From an uncultured Clostridia bacterium (lineage in GTDB: Bacteria > Bacillota > Clostridia > TANB77 > CAG-508): 64,000 nt of DNA. The translations under genes were made by a program, and so were the position numbers. Below are positions 43,892-53,069 of the stretch, one piece after another; the stretch's first letter is position 1, and every line of letters begins with the position of its first letter. The stretch is from contig CAKOVX010000005.1 in NCBI GenBank assembly GCA_934122155.1, positions 1 through 64,000 on the forward strand, written 5' to 3'. The notes beneath the pieces were generated by a model that was not told where the DNA came from, made no database searches, and was given only the letters and a program-made list of their open reading frames with translations.

Positions 43892-44785
43892 CTAAACTGC
43901 TTTTCTTTGGTTTTGTTTTTCATATACCAAATGTACATCTCTTTTGTTGTTCAAAATCAGTATTTTGTCTATGTATCCATTTAGCACTAATTGGCTTAAT
44001 ATTGGGTTTTCTTTAATTTGTTCTAAGCTATCTCCATGCGCTGTGAATATTCCATTTACTCCTGAGCTAACTGCATATTCAATTGCTTCTATATCTTCTT
44101 TGCTTCCTATTTCATCTGCAATTATTACATTTGGACTCATAGATCTAACTAGCATTTTCATCCCAAGTGCTTTTGGTATATTATCTATCACATCTGTTCT
44201 TATTCCTAAATCATTTTGTGACACTCCTTTATATGTAGCAGATATTTCTCCTCTTTCATCTACTACTCCACAAGTAATGCCTTTAAAATTCATTTCTGGA
44301 ATTCCATTACTGATTCTTCTAATTATGTCTTTTAATAATGTAGTTTTCCCTAAGCCTGGTGGTGAAACAATTAAGGTGTTCCATACAGTATTTCTGTTTA
44401 ATATATGTATAATAGCTTTATTACTGCAATTTAGTACTTGCCTTGCAATTCTAAAGTTTAGGCTACTAATATAACTCAAGGTTGCTACTTTTCCGTCTTT
44501 TATTATTGCATTTCCTGTCACTCCTATACGATGCCCACCTTTTAAGGTTATAAATCCTTCACATATTTGACTTTGATAAGAATATAAGGAGTTGTCACAT
44601 ACTCTTTGTAAAATTTGAAGTACCATCTCAGGAGTAGTAATATAGTCTAATACTTTTTCATCTATATTGCTTTTTAGTATAACTGGCTTAGCTGTTCTAA
44701 CTCTAATCTCTTCTACATTGTTCATATTACTGGATATGATTTTTTGTTTTAATACTTCTGGTAAAAAATTTAATATTTCGTCCAT
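43892..44785 (-). CDS. spoIIIAA: Stage III sporulation protein AA (secretion-type ATPase)
   Basis: 297 residues from ATG 44785 (AAAGAGG eight bases upstream); the longer frame to 44848 lacks a ribosome site. Walker A is SPPGLGKTTLLKDIIRRIS near residue 142-160. VDERGEISATYKG and NVIIADEIGSKEDIEAIEYA (Walker B and Asp/Glu boxes) follow, then GVNGIFTAHGDS. It is a PulE/VirB11-like ATPase that powers the SpoIIIA channel. First gene of the spoIIIA operon. Confidence 0.95.
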   Translation of the reverse strand: MDEILNFLPEVLKQKIISSNMNNVEEIRVRTAKPVILKSNIDEKVLDYITTPEMVLQILQRVCDNSLYSYQSQICEGFITLKGGHRIGVTGNAIIKDGKVATLSYISSLNFRIARQVLNCSNKAIIHILNRNTVWNTLIVSPPGLGKTTLLKDIIRRISNGIPEMNFKGITCGVVDERGEISATYKGVSQNDLGIRTDVIDNIPKALGMKMLVRSMSPNVIIADEIGSKEDIEAIEYAVSSGVNGIFTAHGDSLEQIKENPILSQLVLNGYIDKILILNNKRDVHLVYEKQNQRKAV

Positions 44786-44846
44786 AGCTTGTACCTCTTT
44801 ATTAATTTTGAAAACGTGCCAAAATTCTCTGTCCACTATGGCACAC

Positions 44847-44891
44847 AAAAAAACATAACATATATATAAATATATATATGCTATGTTTTTT
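44847..44891 (-). terminator. Terminator of yebC
   Basis: Long AT-rich stem, AAAAAACATAACATATATATA with its complement (44870-44891), one mismatch. It is 28 bases after the yebC stop. Confidence 0.75.
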
Positions 44892-44918
44892 ATTTTAGAA
44901 CTATTTTATTAAATTTTA

Positions 44919-45644
44919 TTATTCTTCCCAGTTGTGGTATACATTCATAACATCATCTAGGTCTTCTAACATATCTATTAATCTTTGCATTTTTGGTGCA
45001 TCATTTTCACTTAATTGAATATATGTAGATGGCACCATTTGTACTTCTGCCTCTAAAAATTCTAATCCTTGTGATTCTAGAGCTTCTCTAACTTTTGAAA
45101 AATCTTCTGGTGAAGTTGTTATTTCATAACATTCATCAGTTGCTTCAAAGTCTTCTGCTCCACTATCTAGCGCTAACATCATCATATCATCTTCTGATAG
45201 ATTTGTTGTAGTTTTATCAATTACTATTACACCTTTTTTACTAAATAAATATGATACACATCCTGTTGTTCCTAAGTTTCCACCAGCTTTATCAAATGCA
45301 TGGCGTACATCTGCTGCTGTTCTGTTTTTATTATCTGTGCTTGCTTCAACTATAACTGCAACACCATTTGCTCCATATCCTTCATAAATAATTTCTTCAT
45401 AGTTTTCATTGCTTCCAGCTCCTGAAGCTTTTTTGATTGCATTATTGATTGTATCATTTGGCATGTTATTTGCTTTACATTTAGCAATAACATCTTTTAA
45501 TTTAGAATTACCAGCAGGATCAGGTCCTCCCTCTTTTACTGCAATTAATAATTCTCTACCTAATTTTGTAAATATTTTTCCTCTTGCTGCATCTGCTTTA
45601 CCTTTTTTAGCTGCAATATTATGCCATTTGCTATGTCCTGACAT
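44919..45644 (-). CDS. YebC/PmpR family transcriptional/translation regulator
   Basis: 241 residues with SGHSKWHNIAAKKGKADAARG at the start, NMPNDTINNAIKKASGAG near 56-73, IIYEGYGANGVAVIVEASTDN near 84-104, and FSKKGVIVI. This is the complete YebC family signature. Members act as DNA-binding regulators and some relieve ribosome stalling at proline runs. Usually a conserved single-copy gene. AAGGAGG upstream. Confidence 0.95.
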   Translation of the reverse strand: MSGHSKWHNIAAKKGKADAARGKIFTKLGRELLIAVKEGGPDPAGNSKLKDVIAKCKANNMPNDTINNAIKKASGAGSNENYEEIIYEGYGANGVAVIVEASTDNKNRTAADVRHAFDKAGGNLGTTGCVSYLFSKKGVIVIDKTTTNLSEDDMMMLALDSGAEDFEATDECYEITTSPEDFSKVREALESQGLEFLEAEVQMVPSTYIQLSENDAPKMQRLIDMLEDLDDVMNVYHNWEE

Positions 45645-45762
45645 GGTTAATTCCTCCTTCTTTATATTATAACATAAAATAATTTTGCAAAATAATTATA
45701 ACATAATAAAAAAAGTTTTGGTAGCCTTTTTATAAATATTTTTTATAGTATCTCTTCAAAAC

Positions 45763-45792
45763 AAAATAAGGCAATGCAAATTGCCTTATTTT
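45763..45792 (-). terminator. Terminator of the sortase-substrate gene
   Basis: AAAATAAGGCAA at 45763-45774 pairs perfectly with 45781-45792, with a U-rich end on the minus strand. Confidence 0.85.
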
Positions 45793-45803
45793 TGCTTTCA
45801 TTT

Positions 45804-47819
45804 TTAATGTTTTGGTTGTATTTTTTTGCTGTTAATTACTATTGTTGTTCCCAATGTTGTTACTATTATTAGTATTGCAATGTAAATACCAATATTATCA
45901 CCAGTCTTTGGGTTGTCTAGTTTTTCACCTTCCGTTTTTTTCACATCTTCATATGCTAATGCATATGTTGAGAATTTATCTGTGTCAAAAGATATTCCTA
46001 ACCCATTTTCTGTTAACTTTGCATCTAGTATTTCTGTCTTTTCTCCATGGTTTCTTACAATATAATATCTTCTGTTATATCCTTCCGGAACTGTTCTTAA
46101 ATCTTGTGGTAATTGTATGGTTACTGATATTTTGTCTTTTAATTCATCTATTGTAGCAATTGGTTCATTTGTATTTTTTTCTTTAATAGCTACAAAAAGA
46201 TTAAAAAATTTAACAAGTTTAGCTGTGTTTGACTGTTTGTTTAAAGCTCCTGTCATTTCATTTTGAAGTTCATTTGTAACCTGAGGTTCATCTTCTACTA
46301 TTAAATTTACGGTAGTACTTATGTCTTTAATTTTCTCTGCTAATTCTTTATTATTATTTACTGAATCAATTAATATTTTTTCTGTTTTTTCCTTGTTTTC
46401 TATGCCTATTGTAACTTTTTCAACTTCTTTGTTTGAATCAATTGCTGGTACCTCCGCCTCTTTAGTAGTTTTAACAAATTCAGCTTTAATTGTAACTTCT
46501 GAATTAGGCATTGTAAATTTATTGTTTTCAACTTTCACTTCTTTTTGGTTAGCATCTAATACCGTTAATGTTTTTAATTTGTATTCTTCATTTTCTTTTA
46601 CTGTTAATGTTACAGTTTCACCAACTATTGCTTTAGATTTATCTGTTGTAATTGTTCCATTTGTTGCATTCACAATTTTTATGTTATTTTCTTTTGCAAC
46701 AGCATATTTACCATCAATTTTTTTGCATACATTTCCTGCACTAATGTAGTCTGTTACATCCGATTCAAAATTTCCACTTGTTACAAAGTTTTTTACATTT
46801 GATTTAAACACAGTTGATAAATCAAAGTCTTCTTTTTTAGCTTCTGAGACAAAACTTACATTATTTATTCTTAAAGATTTTATACTTGTTTCTGTTGTAT
46901 TTTTATCCATATATTCATAAAATACAACACCATTTTTACTAGTATATGTACCTCCATCTATTTTTAAATCAATGTTTTTAGCATACCCTACATTTGATTC
47001 TATTTGTACTGCTGCGCCTGATGGATTTATTCCATTTGACCATGTTTGTGTTGGTCTCTCATCTGTTCCATTTGAATAAATGTTAGCATTTTTTATATCA
47101 AATGTTCCAGCTTTTATTCCTAAGCCAGCTCCTACTCCACCAATTTCAGCTCCATTAATTTTCCAATTTGCAAAACCTGCTGCATAAATTCCACTACCTG
47201 TTGCAGTAATTTTAGCTGTTGAACCTAAATTAATTATTGGTGCATTTTTAGTGTGTTTTATTTGTCCGTTAATGTAAATTCCTGAACCTACTCCACCATC
47301 TGAGTCTGTAAGACCATTCATTGTGCCATCACAATTAACTACAACACCATAAGCATATGGATTTCCTTTTGAAGTATATGGTGTTACAAATATTGCTGTC
47401 CATCCTGATAGTGTAACGTCTTTACCAATATTTACAACTGTATAATTTGTATCATTTTCGTTGTTTGAGCCTTTTAAGTAAAGTGCTCCATAATACATTG
47501 TGTTCTCTTTTACTGTTCCTTTTCCTGTTAATGTGACCTTAGCATTTTGTATACTGACCGTTTTGTTTTGCGCAGAAATAATATGATTGTTTAAATCTAT
47601 TGTAATTTCTTTTCCATCGTTTATTTCTAGTGATTTGTCTAATGTAATATCTTTAATTATTGTTATTACATCTCCTTTATTGGCATTTTCTACCGCCTCT
47701 TCTAGTGTTGCATACTCTTTTGTGCCTATCTTGGCAACATTATTCTCTTCTGCAAATACCACCATAGGTGTTATTAGTAAAATCATCATGAGTATAATGC
47801 ATAGTGCAATTTTTTTCAT
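45804..47819 (-). CDS. Sortase-anchored surface protein with beta-helix-like and InlB-type repeat domains
   Basis: 671 residues. Signal peptide 1-23, ending VVFA before EENN. Residues about 30-350 contain many short beta strands and turns (ITIDLNNHII, VTLTGKGTV, KITATGSGIYAAG, GTYTSKNGVV), which suggests a right-handed beta-helix. Residues about 385-455 are an InlB-B/bacterial-repeat type domain (IVNATNGTITTDKSKAIVG, TMPNSEVTIKAEF). A further beta domain follows. The C-terminus has NPKTG near residue 636, then a membrane helix and the positive tail SKKIQPKH, a non-LPXTG sorting signal. The class B sortase gene lies directly upstream, so that enzyme is the likely anchor. Confidence 0.85.
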   Translation of the reverse strand: MKKIALCIILMMILLITPMVVFAEENNVAKIGTKEYATLEEAVENANKGDVITIIKDITLDKSLEINDGKEITIDLNNHIISAQNKTVSIQNAKVTLTGKGTVKENTMYYGALYLKGSNNENDTNYTVVNIGKDVTLSGWTAIFVTPYTSKGNPYAYGVVVNCDGTMNGLTDSDGGVGSGIYINGQIKHTKNAPIINLGSTAKITATGSGIYAAGFANWKINGAEIGGVGAGLGIKAGTFDIKNANIYSNGTDERPTQTWSNGINPSGAAVQIESNVGYAKNIDLKIDGGTYTSKNGVVFYEYMDKNTTETSIKSLRINNVSFVSEAKKEDFDLSTVFKSNVKNFVTSGNFESDVTDYISAGNVCKKIDGKYAVAKENNIKIVNATNGTITTDKSKAIVGETVTLTVKENEEYKLKTLTVLDANQKEVKVENNKFTMPNSEVTIKAEFVKTTKEAEVPAIDSNKEVEKVTIGIENKEKTEKILIDSVNNNKELAEKIKDISTTVNLIVEDEPQVTNELQNEMTGALNKQSNTAKLVKFFNLFVAIKEKNTNEPIATIDELKDKISVTIQLPQDLRTVPEGYNRRYYIVRNHGEKTEILDAKLTENGLGISFDTDKFSTYALAYEDVKKTEGEKLDNPKTGDNIGIYIAILIIVTTLGTTIVINSKKIQPKH

Positions 47820-47965
47820 TTTATTTTATCCTCCTATATTTCTTTGGTTTTGTCAATAGATGTATTTATTGACACTTTTATTATATCTTAATAGCATTGT
47901 AGCTTCAAGTTTTTTAACTATTTGTAACACAATTTTAATATTATTGTAATATTTTTGCAAAGCAA

Positions 47966-47995
47966 AAATAAGCCAGCAAATGCTAGCTTATTTTA
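47966..47995 (-). terminator. Terminator overlapping the sortase stop
   Basis: AAAATAAGC-C-AGCA at 47966-47979 pairs with TGCT-A-GCTTATTTT at 47982-47995. The sortase stop codon lies inside the stem. Confidence 0.7.
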
Positions 47996-48755
47996 TTTTT
48001 ACTGCATGAAGTACAACTCTATATTTGTCATTATTTGCACAAGTTGATAAAGTTAGTATATTGCTGTCTTCATTTACTTCTGTTTTAAAGTCTTTCAAAC
48101 TCCTTTTTTTCAATGTTTTTATAAATTCTTTAAACTCAATTTTATTAAAGTCTGTTTTTATATAATAGTCTTCTCTTTCTATTTGATATACAGAAAAAAT
48201 TTCATAAATTGAATTTTCTTTTTCAGTTATTAATGTTATATATTTATTTTCTTCATTATTGTACCATTTTGGTTTTATAACATCTTTAAGACTACCAAAC
48301 ATACTGTTGTCTTGCATATTATGTCCATATATAATTAAGTTTTTATCTGTCCCATCAAATTTATTCTTATAGTCTGCAAATGGCCATCCAGCTATATTAT
48401 ATTCTTTATAATAATTATGTGTTAAATAATAATCATTATCTTTTGTTTTTACTATTGGGTATTCAATATTGCTGTTTTCTACCTTCAGCCATGCAACTGT
48501 ATCTTTATTTTTTTCTTTTAAAGAACTAAAATTCACTTTGTATTTCAAACTATCATTTTCTTTTTTTGTCTCTTCAATTGTAATAGCATCTGATATCTCT
48601 TGTATTATGGTTTTATTTTTTTGATTATTTTGTATCCATTCACTAATTTTGATAATTGAAAAGATGAGCAGAATTATAAATATTATTTCAACAAAAAAAA
48701 TCACTGTTCTTTTTTTATGATTTTTACTTTTAGTAGCTGCATGTTTACCTCTCAA
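47988..48755 (-). CDS. Class B sortase
   Basis: 255 residues from TTG 48755. An N-terminal membrane helix (residues about 17-36) is followed by a class B sortase domain: IEYPIVKTKDNDYYLTHNY near 97-115, catalytic His145 in YGHNMQDNSMFGSL, Cys239 in TLSTC, Arg246 in KYRVVLH. These are the three catalytic residues. It cleaves a sorting signal and links the protein to the peptidoglycan cross-bridge. Its probable substrate is the NPKTG protein encoded just downstream. Confidence 0.92.
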   Translation of the reverse strand: MRGKHAATKSKNHKKRTVIFFVEIIFIILLIFSIIKISEWIQNNQKNKTIIQEISDAITIEETKKENDSLKYKVNFSSLKEKNKDTVAWLKVENSNIEYPIVKTKDNDYYLTHNYYKEYNIAGWPFADYKNKFDGTDKNLIIYGHNMQDNSMFGSLKDVIKPKWYNNEENKYITLITEKENSIYEIFSVYQIEREDYYIKTDFNKIEFKEFIKTLKKRSLKDFKTEVNEDSNILTLSTCANNDKYRVVLHAVKIK

Positions 48756-48788
48756 TAAGTGTTCACCGCTTTCTTGTTATTAATATGT

Positions 48789-49898
48789 TTAAATTTTAAT
48801 AATTTTTTCCCATGGTAAATCTTCTTTGCCAAAATGTCCATAGTTTGTTGTCTGTTTATATATTGGCCTTTTTAAATCTAAATATTCTATTATTCCATTT
48901 GGAGTTAAATCAAATTTTTCTTTTACTAATTCTACTATTTTTTCTTCAGGTATAGTTGCTGTTTCAAATGTATTTATGTACACAGATAATGGTTGTTTCA
49001 TTCCTATTGCATATGATATTTGAATTTCACATTTTTTAGCATATCCATTTGCAACTATATTCTTAGCAATATGTCTTAGCATATAGCTTGCACTTCTATC
49101 TACTTTGCTTGCATCTTTGCCTGAAAATGCTCCACCACCATGTCTGCTATATCCGCCATATGTATCTACTATTAGTTTTCTGCCTGTAAGCCCTGTGTCT
49201 CCTAAAGGCCCTCCTATTACAAATCTTCCTGTTGGGTTTACATATATCTTTGTGTTTTCATCAATGTACTTTTCTGGTATAACTGGTTTTATAACTTTTT
49301 CAATTATATCTTGTTTCATTTGTGCCATATCTACATCTGCTAAATGTTGGTTTGAAATTAATATTGTTTCTATTCTTTTGGGCCTGTCATCTTCATATTC
49401 TACTGTTACTTGTGTTTTTCCGTCTGGTCTTAAATATGGTATCACTTTTTCTTTTCTTACCTTTGTCAATTGTTTAGCTAATTTATGTGCCATGTCAATT
49501 GCAAATGGCATATAACTTTCTGTTTCGTCACAGGCATAGCCAAACATAATTCCTTGATCTCCTGCTCCGCCAATGTCAACTCCCATTGCAATATCACTAC
49601 TTTGCGTTGTGATATTTGTTTGTATTTTGCAAGTTTTATAGTCAATATCTGTTTGTTCATTGTCATAGCCTATTTGTTTTATTGTTTCCCTTGCAATTTT
49701 TTCTGCATCAATTTTTGCATTTGTGGTAATTTGGCCTGCTATTGTAATTAAATTTTTTGAAGCAAAGGTTTCAATTGCCACTCTTGAGTTTTCGTCTTGT
49801 TCAAGACATTCATCCAAAATACTATCTGATATTAAATCACATAATTTATCTGGATGACCTTCTGTTACACTCTCAGAAGTAAATAAAAAGTCTTTCAT
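48789..49898 (-). CDS. metK: S-adenosylmethionine synthetase
   Basis: 369 residues. TSESVTEGHPDKLCDLISD at the start (ATP and Mg2+ site), GAGDQGIMFGYACDET near residue 110, GPLGDTGLTGRKLIVDTYGG near 225 and GGGAFSGKDASKVDRSASY near 249-267 are the MetK signatures. Slightly shorter than the usual 380-400. It makes SAM from methionine and ATP. No SAM riboswitch consensus is seen in the 110 bases upstream. TGGAGGA precedes the ATG. Confidence 0.97.
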   Translation of the reverse strand: MKDFLFTSESVTEGHPDKLCDLISDSILDECLEQDENSRVAIETFASKNLITIAGQITTNAKIDAEKIARETIKQIGYDNEQTDIDYKTCKIQTNITTQSSDIAMGVDIGGAGDQGIMFGYACDETESYMPFAIDMAHKLAKQLTKVRKEKVIPYLRPDGKTQVTVEYEDDRPKRIETILISNQHLADVDMAQMKQDIIEKVIKPVIPEKYIDENTKIYVNPTGRFVIGGPLGDTGLTGRKLIVDTYGGYSRHGGGAFSGKDASKVDRSASYMLRHIAKNIVANGYAKKCEIQISYAIGMKQPLSVYINTFETATIPEEKIVELVKEKFDLTPNGIIEYLDLKRPIYKQTTNYGHFGKEDLPWEKIIKI

Positions 49899-50010
49899 AG
49901 TGTTCCTCCATTTATTTATAAATTTGTGGCATAAACATTATATCATTTTATACCCTAAATGCAATCATATTTTCTGGTTTTTTTCATAAATTTATATTGG
50001 TGAATTTTTT

Positions 50011-51111
50011 GTGATAATTAAAAGTTTTAAAATAAATAAAAGTTTAATTTTAATACCTATTACTATATTAGCACTACTAATAATTTTATTGGTTTGTTAT
50101 ATTGTAATTACTGCTCCAGTTTTGCCTACTAGTGGTCAAACAGAAAAATATATTTACAGCGAACAACCTGAAACCAGCCAACCTGAAACAAAAAAAGATT
50201 ATATTAAATGGTTTGAATTTAAAGTAAGTTATGAAGTATTAGATAAAACCTCAAAATTGGATATTAATTCTCATCAAAAGAACGAAGCAGTAAAATACAA
50301 TTGGATTGAACTCATATCTTATTTAGCTTGCAAATATGGAAATAATTTTTCTAAATTTAAGCAAGCAGATTTAGATAAACTAGTATCTGAATTAAAAGCT
50401 GGTAAAACCATGAGTGAACTAACTGAAAAAATGAAATTATATAAATATTACTTTGATGGGTACGATTCTTCATTACACGAGTTTATAGGAGATTATCAAA
50501 TTGAAGTAAAAGATTCAAACTCAACAACAAAAAAGTTTGAAGAAAAGTATGGTTTAAAAGTATTTTGCCCTATTGCTAAAAATTATAGTTTTAGTCATTA
50601 TGATGATTTTGGTGCTTCTAGATCTTATGGCTATAAACGTGTTCATTTTGGAAATGACTTAATGGGAAATATTGGTACTCCTGTTATTGCTGTTGAATCA
50701 GGTATTGTTGAAGCTGTTGGCTGGAATCAATATGGTGGGTGGAGGATTGGTATTCGTAGTTTTGACAAAAAACGTTATTACTATTATGCTCATTTAAGAA
50801 AGAATCATCCATATGTTGAAAATATTAAAGAGGGGCAGATTGTGCAGGCTGGTGATGTTATTGGTTACCTTGGAATGACGGGTTATAGTGCAAAAGAAAA
50901 TGTAAACAATATAAATGTTCCTCATTTGCACTTTGGCATTCAACTTATTTTTAATGAAGTACAAAAAGAAGGTCCTAATCAAATTTGGTGTGATTTATAT
51001 AATTTAGTAAATTTCTTGCAAAGAAATCGTAGTGAAGTTTATAAAAGCAATCAAAAAACAAAAGATTATAGTCGAAAAATTGATTTTATTGATTCATGTT
51101 TGCCTGATTAA
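50011..51111 (+). CDS. M23 family metallopeptidase (LytM-like)
   Basis: 366 residues starting at GTG. Residues about 13-34 are a membrane anchor. Residues 60-160 are a helical segment; residues 175-330 are the LytM domain with zinc ligands His212 and Asp216 (VHFGNDLMG), a conserved YYYYAHLR with His261, and the HLHFG motif with His305/His307. All ligands are present, so it should be an active peptidoglycan peptidase, not a degenerate one. Being transcribed on the opposite strand to its neighbours, it forms its own unit, closed by the terminator at 51111-51146. A cell-wall or sporulation role is likely. Confidence 0.88.
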   Translation: MIIKSFKINKSLILIPITILALLIILLVCYIVITAPVLPTSGQTEKYIYSEQPETSQPETKKDYIKWFEFKVSYEVLDKTSKLDINSHQKNEAVKYNWIELISYLACKYGNNFSKFKQADLDKLVSELKAGKTMSELTEKMKLYKYYFDGYDSSLHEFIGDYQIEVKDSNSTTKKFEEKYGLKVFCPIAKNYSFSHYDDFGASRSYGYKRVHFGNDLMGNIGTPVIAVESGIVEAVGWNQYGGWRIGIRSFDKKRYYYYAHLRKNHPYVENIKEGQIVQAGDVIGYLGMTGYSAKENVNNINVPHLHFGIQLIFNEVQKEGPNQIWCDLYNLVNFLQRNRSEVYKSNQKTKDYSRKIDFIDSCLPD

Positions 51112-51146
51112 AAAAGATTCTCATGTACACCATGAGAATCCTTTTT
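51111..51146 (+). terminator. Terminator of the M23 peptidase gene
   Basis: AAAAAGATTCTCATG pairs with CATGAGAATCCTTTTT, directly after the stop codon. T-run on the plus strand. Confidence 0.9.
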
Positions 51147-51148
51147 AA

Positions 51149-51767
51149 TTATTTTTTAAATAATTTCATTATTTCATTATTTTATTATATATTTTTTTAT
51201 ACCATGGTAACTTTTCTATAACTGTCAAATTACCTTTTGAATCTGCATTATTGCTATTTATATATTGTTCTTGTTTTTTAGTAACTTTTGTTCATCAATA
51301 GGTTTATTTTTATCAATATTTGGAACATAATCTTTGCTCTTGTGATTTTTTATTAATTCTCTAAGTTGTAATGGTATTTAATTTTCTTAAACTCGTCTCT
51401 TTTAAATGTTCCTTGTAAAAAGTCTTTTTCATTTTTTACAAACACTGGAGCCTCTTTTACAGACTCCAATCTTTCTTTATAAATTTTTTTATCTTCTTCG
51501 TTTTCAAACATTAAATTTAAAAAATTATCTACCTTTTCTTGTTCAGTCACATCTGTTTTATAAAATTGTTCTACTTTTTCTTTAAGTTTTTCCGGTTTTA
51601 ATGCCATTGTACGTGCCGTCTGCAATTACTTGTTTACCATGATTGCCTGGATATTTTTTAATGTGTTCACAAACTTCTGATAAGCTTTTCCAGTCCTCTT
51701 TTGTGTCATGCAAAATAGGCGAAACAACTTCTGCTCCTCCTTTAGCTACTAATACTTCCTCTAGCAA
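51149..51767 (-). pseudogene. Broken gene of unknown identity, in at least three frames
   Basis: Three overlapping open segments look like one decayed protein. 51582-51767 contains AKGGAEVVSPILHDTKEDWK and HIKKYPGNHGKQVIADGTYN. 51353-51625 contains TARTMALKPEKLKEKVEQFY and NEEDKKIYKERLESVKEAPV. Downstream frames encode LRELIKNHKSKDYVPNID and NLTVIEKLPWYKKIYNKIMK. Each runs to a stop where the next frame takes over. The 5' end is fused to the gerW terminator with no ribosome site. I do not recognise the family. A former mobile-element or phage gene is possible but unsupported. Confidence 0.55.
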
Positions 51768-51770
51768 AAT

Positions 51771-51807
51771 AAAAGATTAAGTTTATGTAATAAAAACTTA
51801 ATCTTTT
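51771..51807 (-). terminator. Terminator of gerW
   Basis: AAAAGATTAAGTTT at 51771-51784 pairs perfectly with 51794-51807, with a U-rich tail on the minus strand. Confidence 0.85.
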
Positions 51808-51829
51808 TGTAATACAACTGTAATGTATT

Positions 51830-52435
51830 TTACTGTACCTCATCATTATCGTCAGTTTCATCATACTCATAATCATATTCTATTGGTTCTGGTCTTGAAA
51901 CCCTTGTGTGTTTTGGTTTTGCTTTAGCTTGTGTAGTTGGTATTGTCTCTTCATCTTTTTCTAATATGTCTTTTACTTGCTTTTTTATTTTTTCTTGATT
52001 TTTCATCTCTTCTTTTTTGTTTTGCATGCTTTTATTTAACGCATTATTAACCTTTTCCATTAGGTCCGGTACATAGTCTAGCAATCTATCAATTGCTGAA
52101 CAATGTTCTACTGGTAATAATTTAACATTGTTTTGTTGAACTACTAAAAAAGCAACTGGTGAAATTGAAACTCCTGCACCACTTCCTCCACCAAAAGGAA
52201 GTCTATATTGTATTGCCTCTTCTTTTTCTTTTTTAGTATACTCATCAATTGTTTCTCCTTTAAACTCACTTCCTCCTGCTGCGAAACCAAATCCAACTTT
52301 TGAAATTGGAATTATTATTATGTTGTTGTTAGTTTCAATAGGTTCTCCTATAATTGTATTTACATCTACCATGTCCCTAATGCTGTTCATAGCTGTAAGC
52401 ATAAGGTTTTCTATTGGATGTTGTTGAACACTCAT
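51830..52435 (-). CDS. gerW: GerW (YtfJ) family sporulation protein
   Basis: 201 residues. HPIENLMLTAMNSIRDMVDVN opens the protein, then IIGEPIETNNNIIIIPISKV, GFGFAAGGSEF near 50, and the Gly-rich PFGGGSGAGVSISPVAFLVV near 80-99. These are the GerW/YtfJ signatures. In Bacillus it is needed for germination with L-alanine. The C-terminal 60 residues are acidic and Lys-rich, and probably disordered. It overlaps the DUF2953 gene by 59 bases, as in other ytfI-ytfJ pairs. Confidence 0.93.
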   Translation of the reverse strand: MSVQQHPIENLMLTAMNSIRDMVDVNTIIGEPIETNNNIIIIPISKVGFGFAAGGSEFKGETIDEYTKKEKEEAIQYRLPFGGGSGAGVSISPVAFLVVQQNNVKLLPVEHCSAIDRLLDYVPDLMEKVNNALNKSMQNKKEEMKNQEKIKKQVKDILEKDEETIPTTQAKAKPKHTRVSRPEPIEYDYEYDETDDNDEVQ

Positions 52436-53015
52436 TTTTCTTTCTTCCTTTCTTTAATAACATATATATTATATTGATAATATGTACCATTTTTATTTCA
52501 ATTATACAGTTTAAGTTAATTTTGTATAAATTTTTATTGTTATAAATTGGCTTTATATTATAAATATAATTTTCTCTTTTTAATTTTTTTGCTAAATATG
52601 GCAATGTTATAGATATTGCTGATGAAATTGTTGCTACTAAAAATGAAGTTACTACTGGGCTTACTACTCCTAAATTTGCATCTAAACTTAAATATGATAT
52701 TTTAGGTTGTAATTTTGGCAATTCTTTTAAGTCTTTTGCTGTAAAATCTTTTCTAAATTTTTTTAAATCCAGTTTTTCTAATTGCATTTTTGAGTACATT
52801 TTTCTAACTCTGTCATTGTTCAGGCTATACCATATCCATTTAATTTTATTGCCTAAATATAGCGAAAATATTATTGAATATTCATTTTTGTTTTTAGGTT
52901 CCATATTTGATACACTCAAGTTTTTTATTTGTATATGTAATGTTGATAATATTATTAAAATCAGTGTTATTATTAGTAATATAAATATTCCAAGCAAAAT
53001 TAAAACTAATACCAT
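52377..53015 (-). CDS. DUF2953 (YtfI) family protein
   Basis: 212 residues. An N-terminal membrane helix (residues about 3-25) is followed by a beta-rich region with SIIFSLYLGNKIKWIWYSL, then a stretch with KISYLSLDANLGVVSPVVTSFL, YNIKPIYNNKNLYKINLNCI and a hydrophobic end. This matches DUF2953, found next to gerW in sporulating Firmicutes. The last 19 residues overlap the gerW start in another frame. AAAGGAG upstream. Confidence 0.85.
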   Translation of the reverse strand: MVLVLILLGIFILLIITLILIILSTLHIQIKNLSVSNMEPKNKNEYSIIFSLYLGNKIKWIWYSLNNDRVRKMYSKMQLEKLDLKKFRKDFTAKDLKELPKLQPKISYLSLDANLGVVSPVVTSFLVATISSAISITLPYLAKKLKRENYIYNIKPIYNNKNLYKINLNCIIEIKMVHIINIIYMLLKKGRKKNECSTTSNRKPYAYSYEQH

Positions 53016-53069
53016 TATAAACTCCTTTTTTGAAGTTATTTGATATTAGTTTTTCCATTTTTTATATTT

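Noticed and set aside
49899..50010. SAM riboswitch upstream of metK
   Set aside because: No conserved S-box core is seen and only about 110 bases separate metK from the divergent M23 gene.
51582..51767. Transposase fragment (VIADGTYN resembling a transposase DxGY motif)
   Set aside because: Only a short chance resemblance, no catalytic triad, no inverted terminal repeats nearby.
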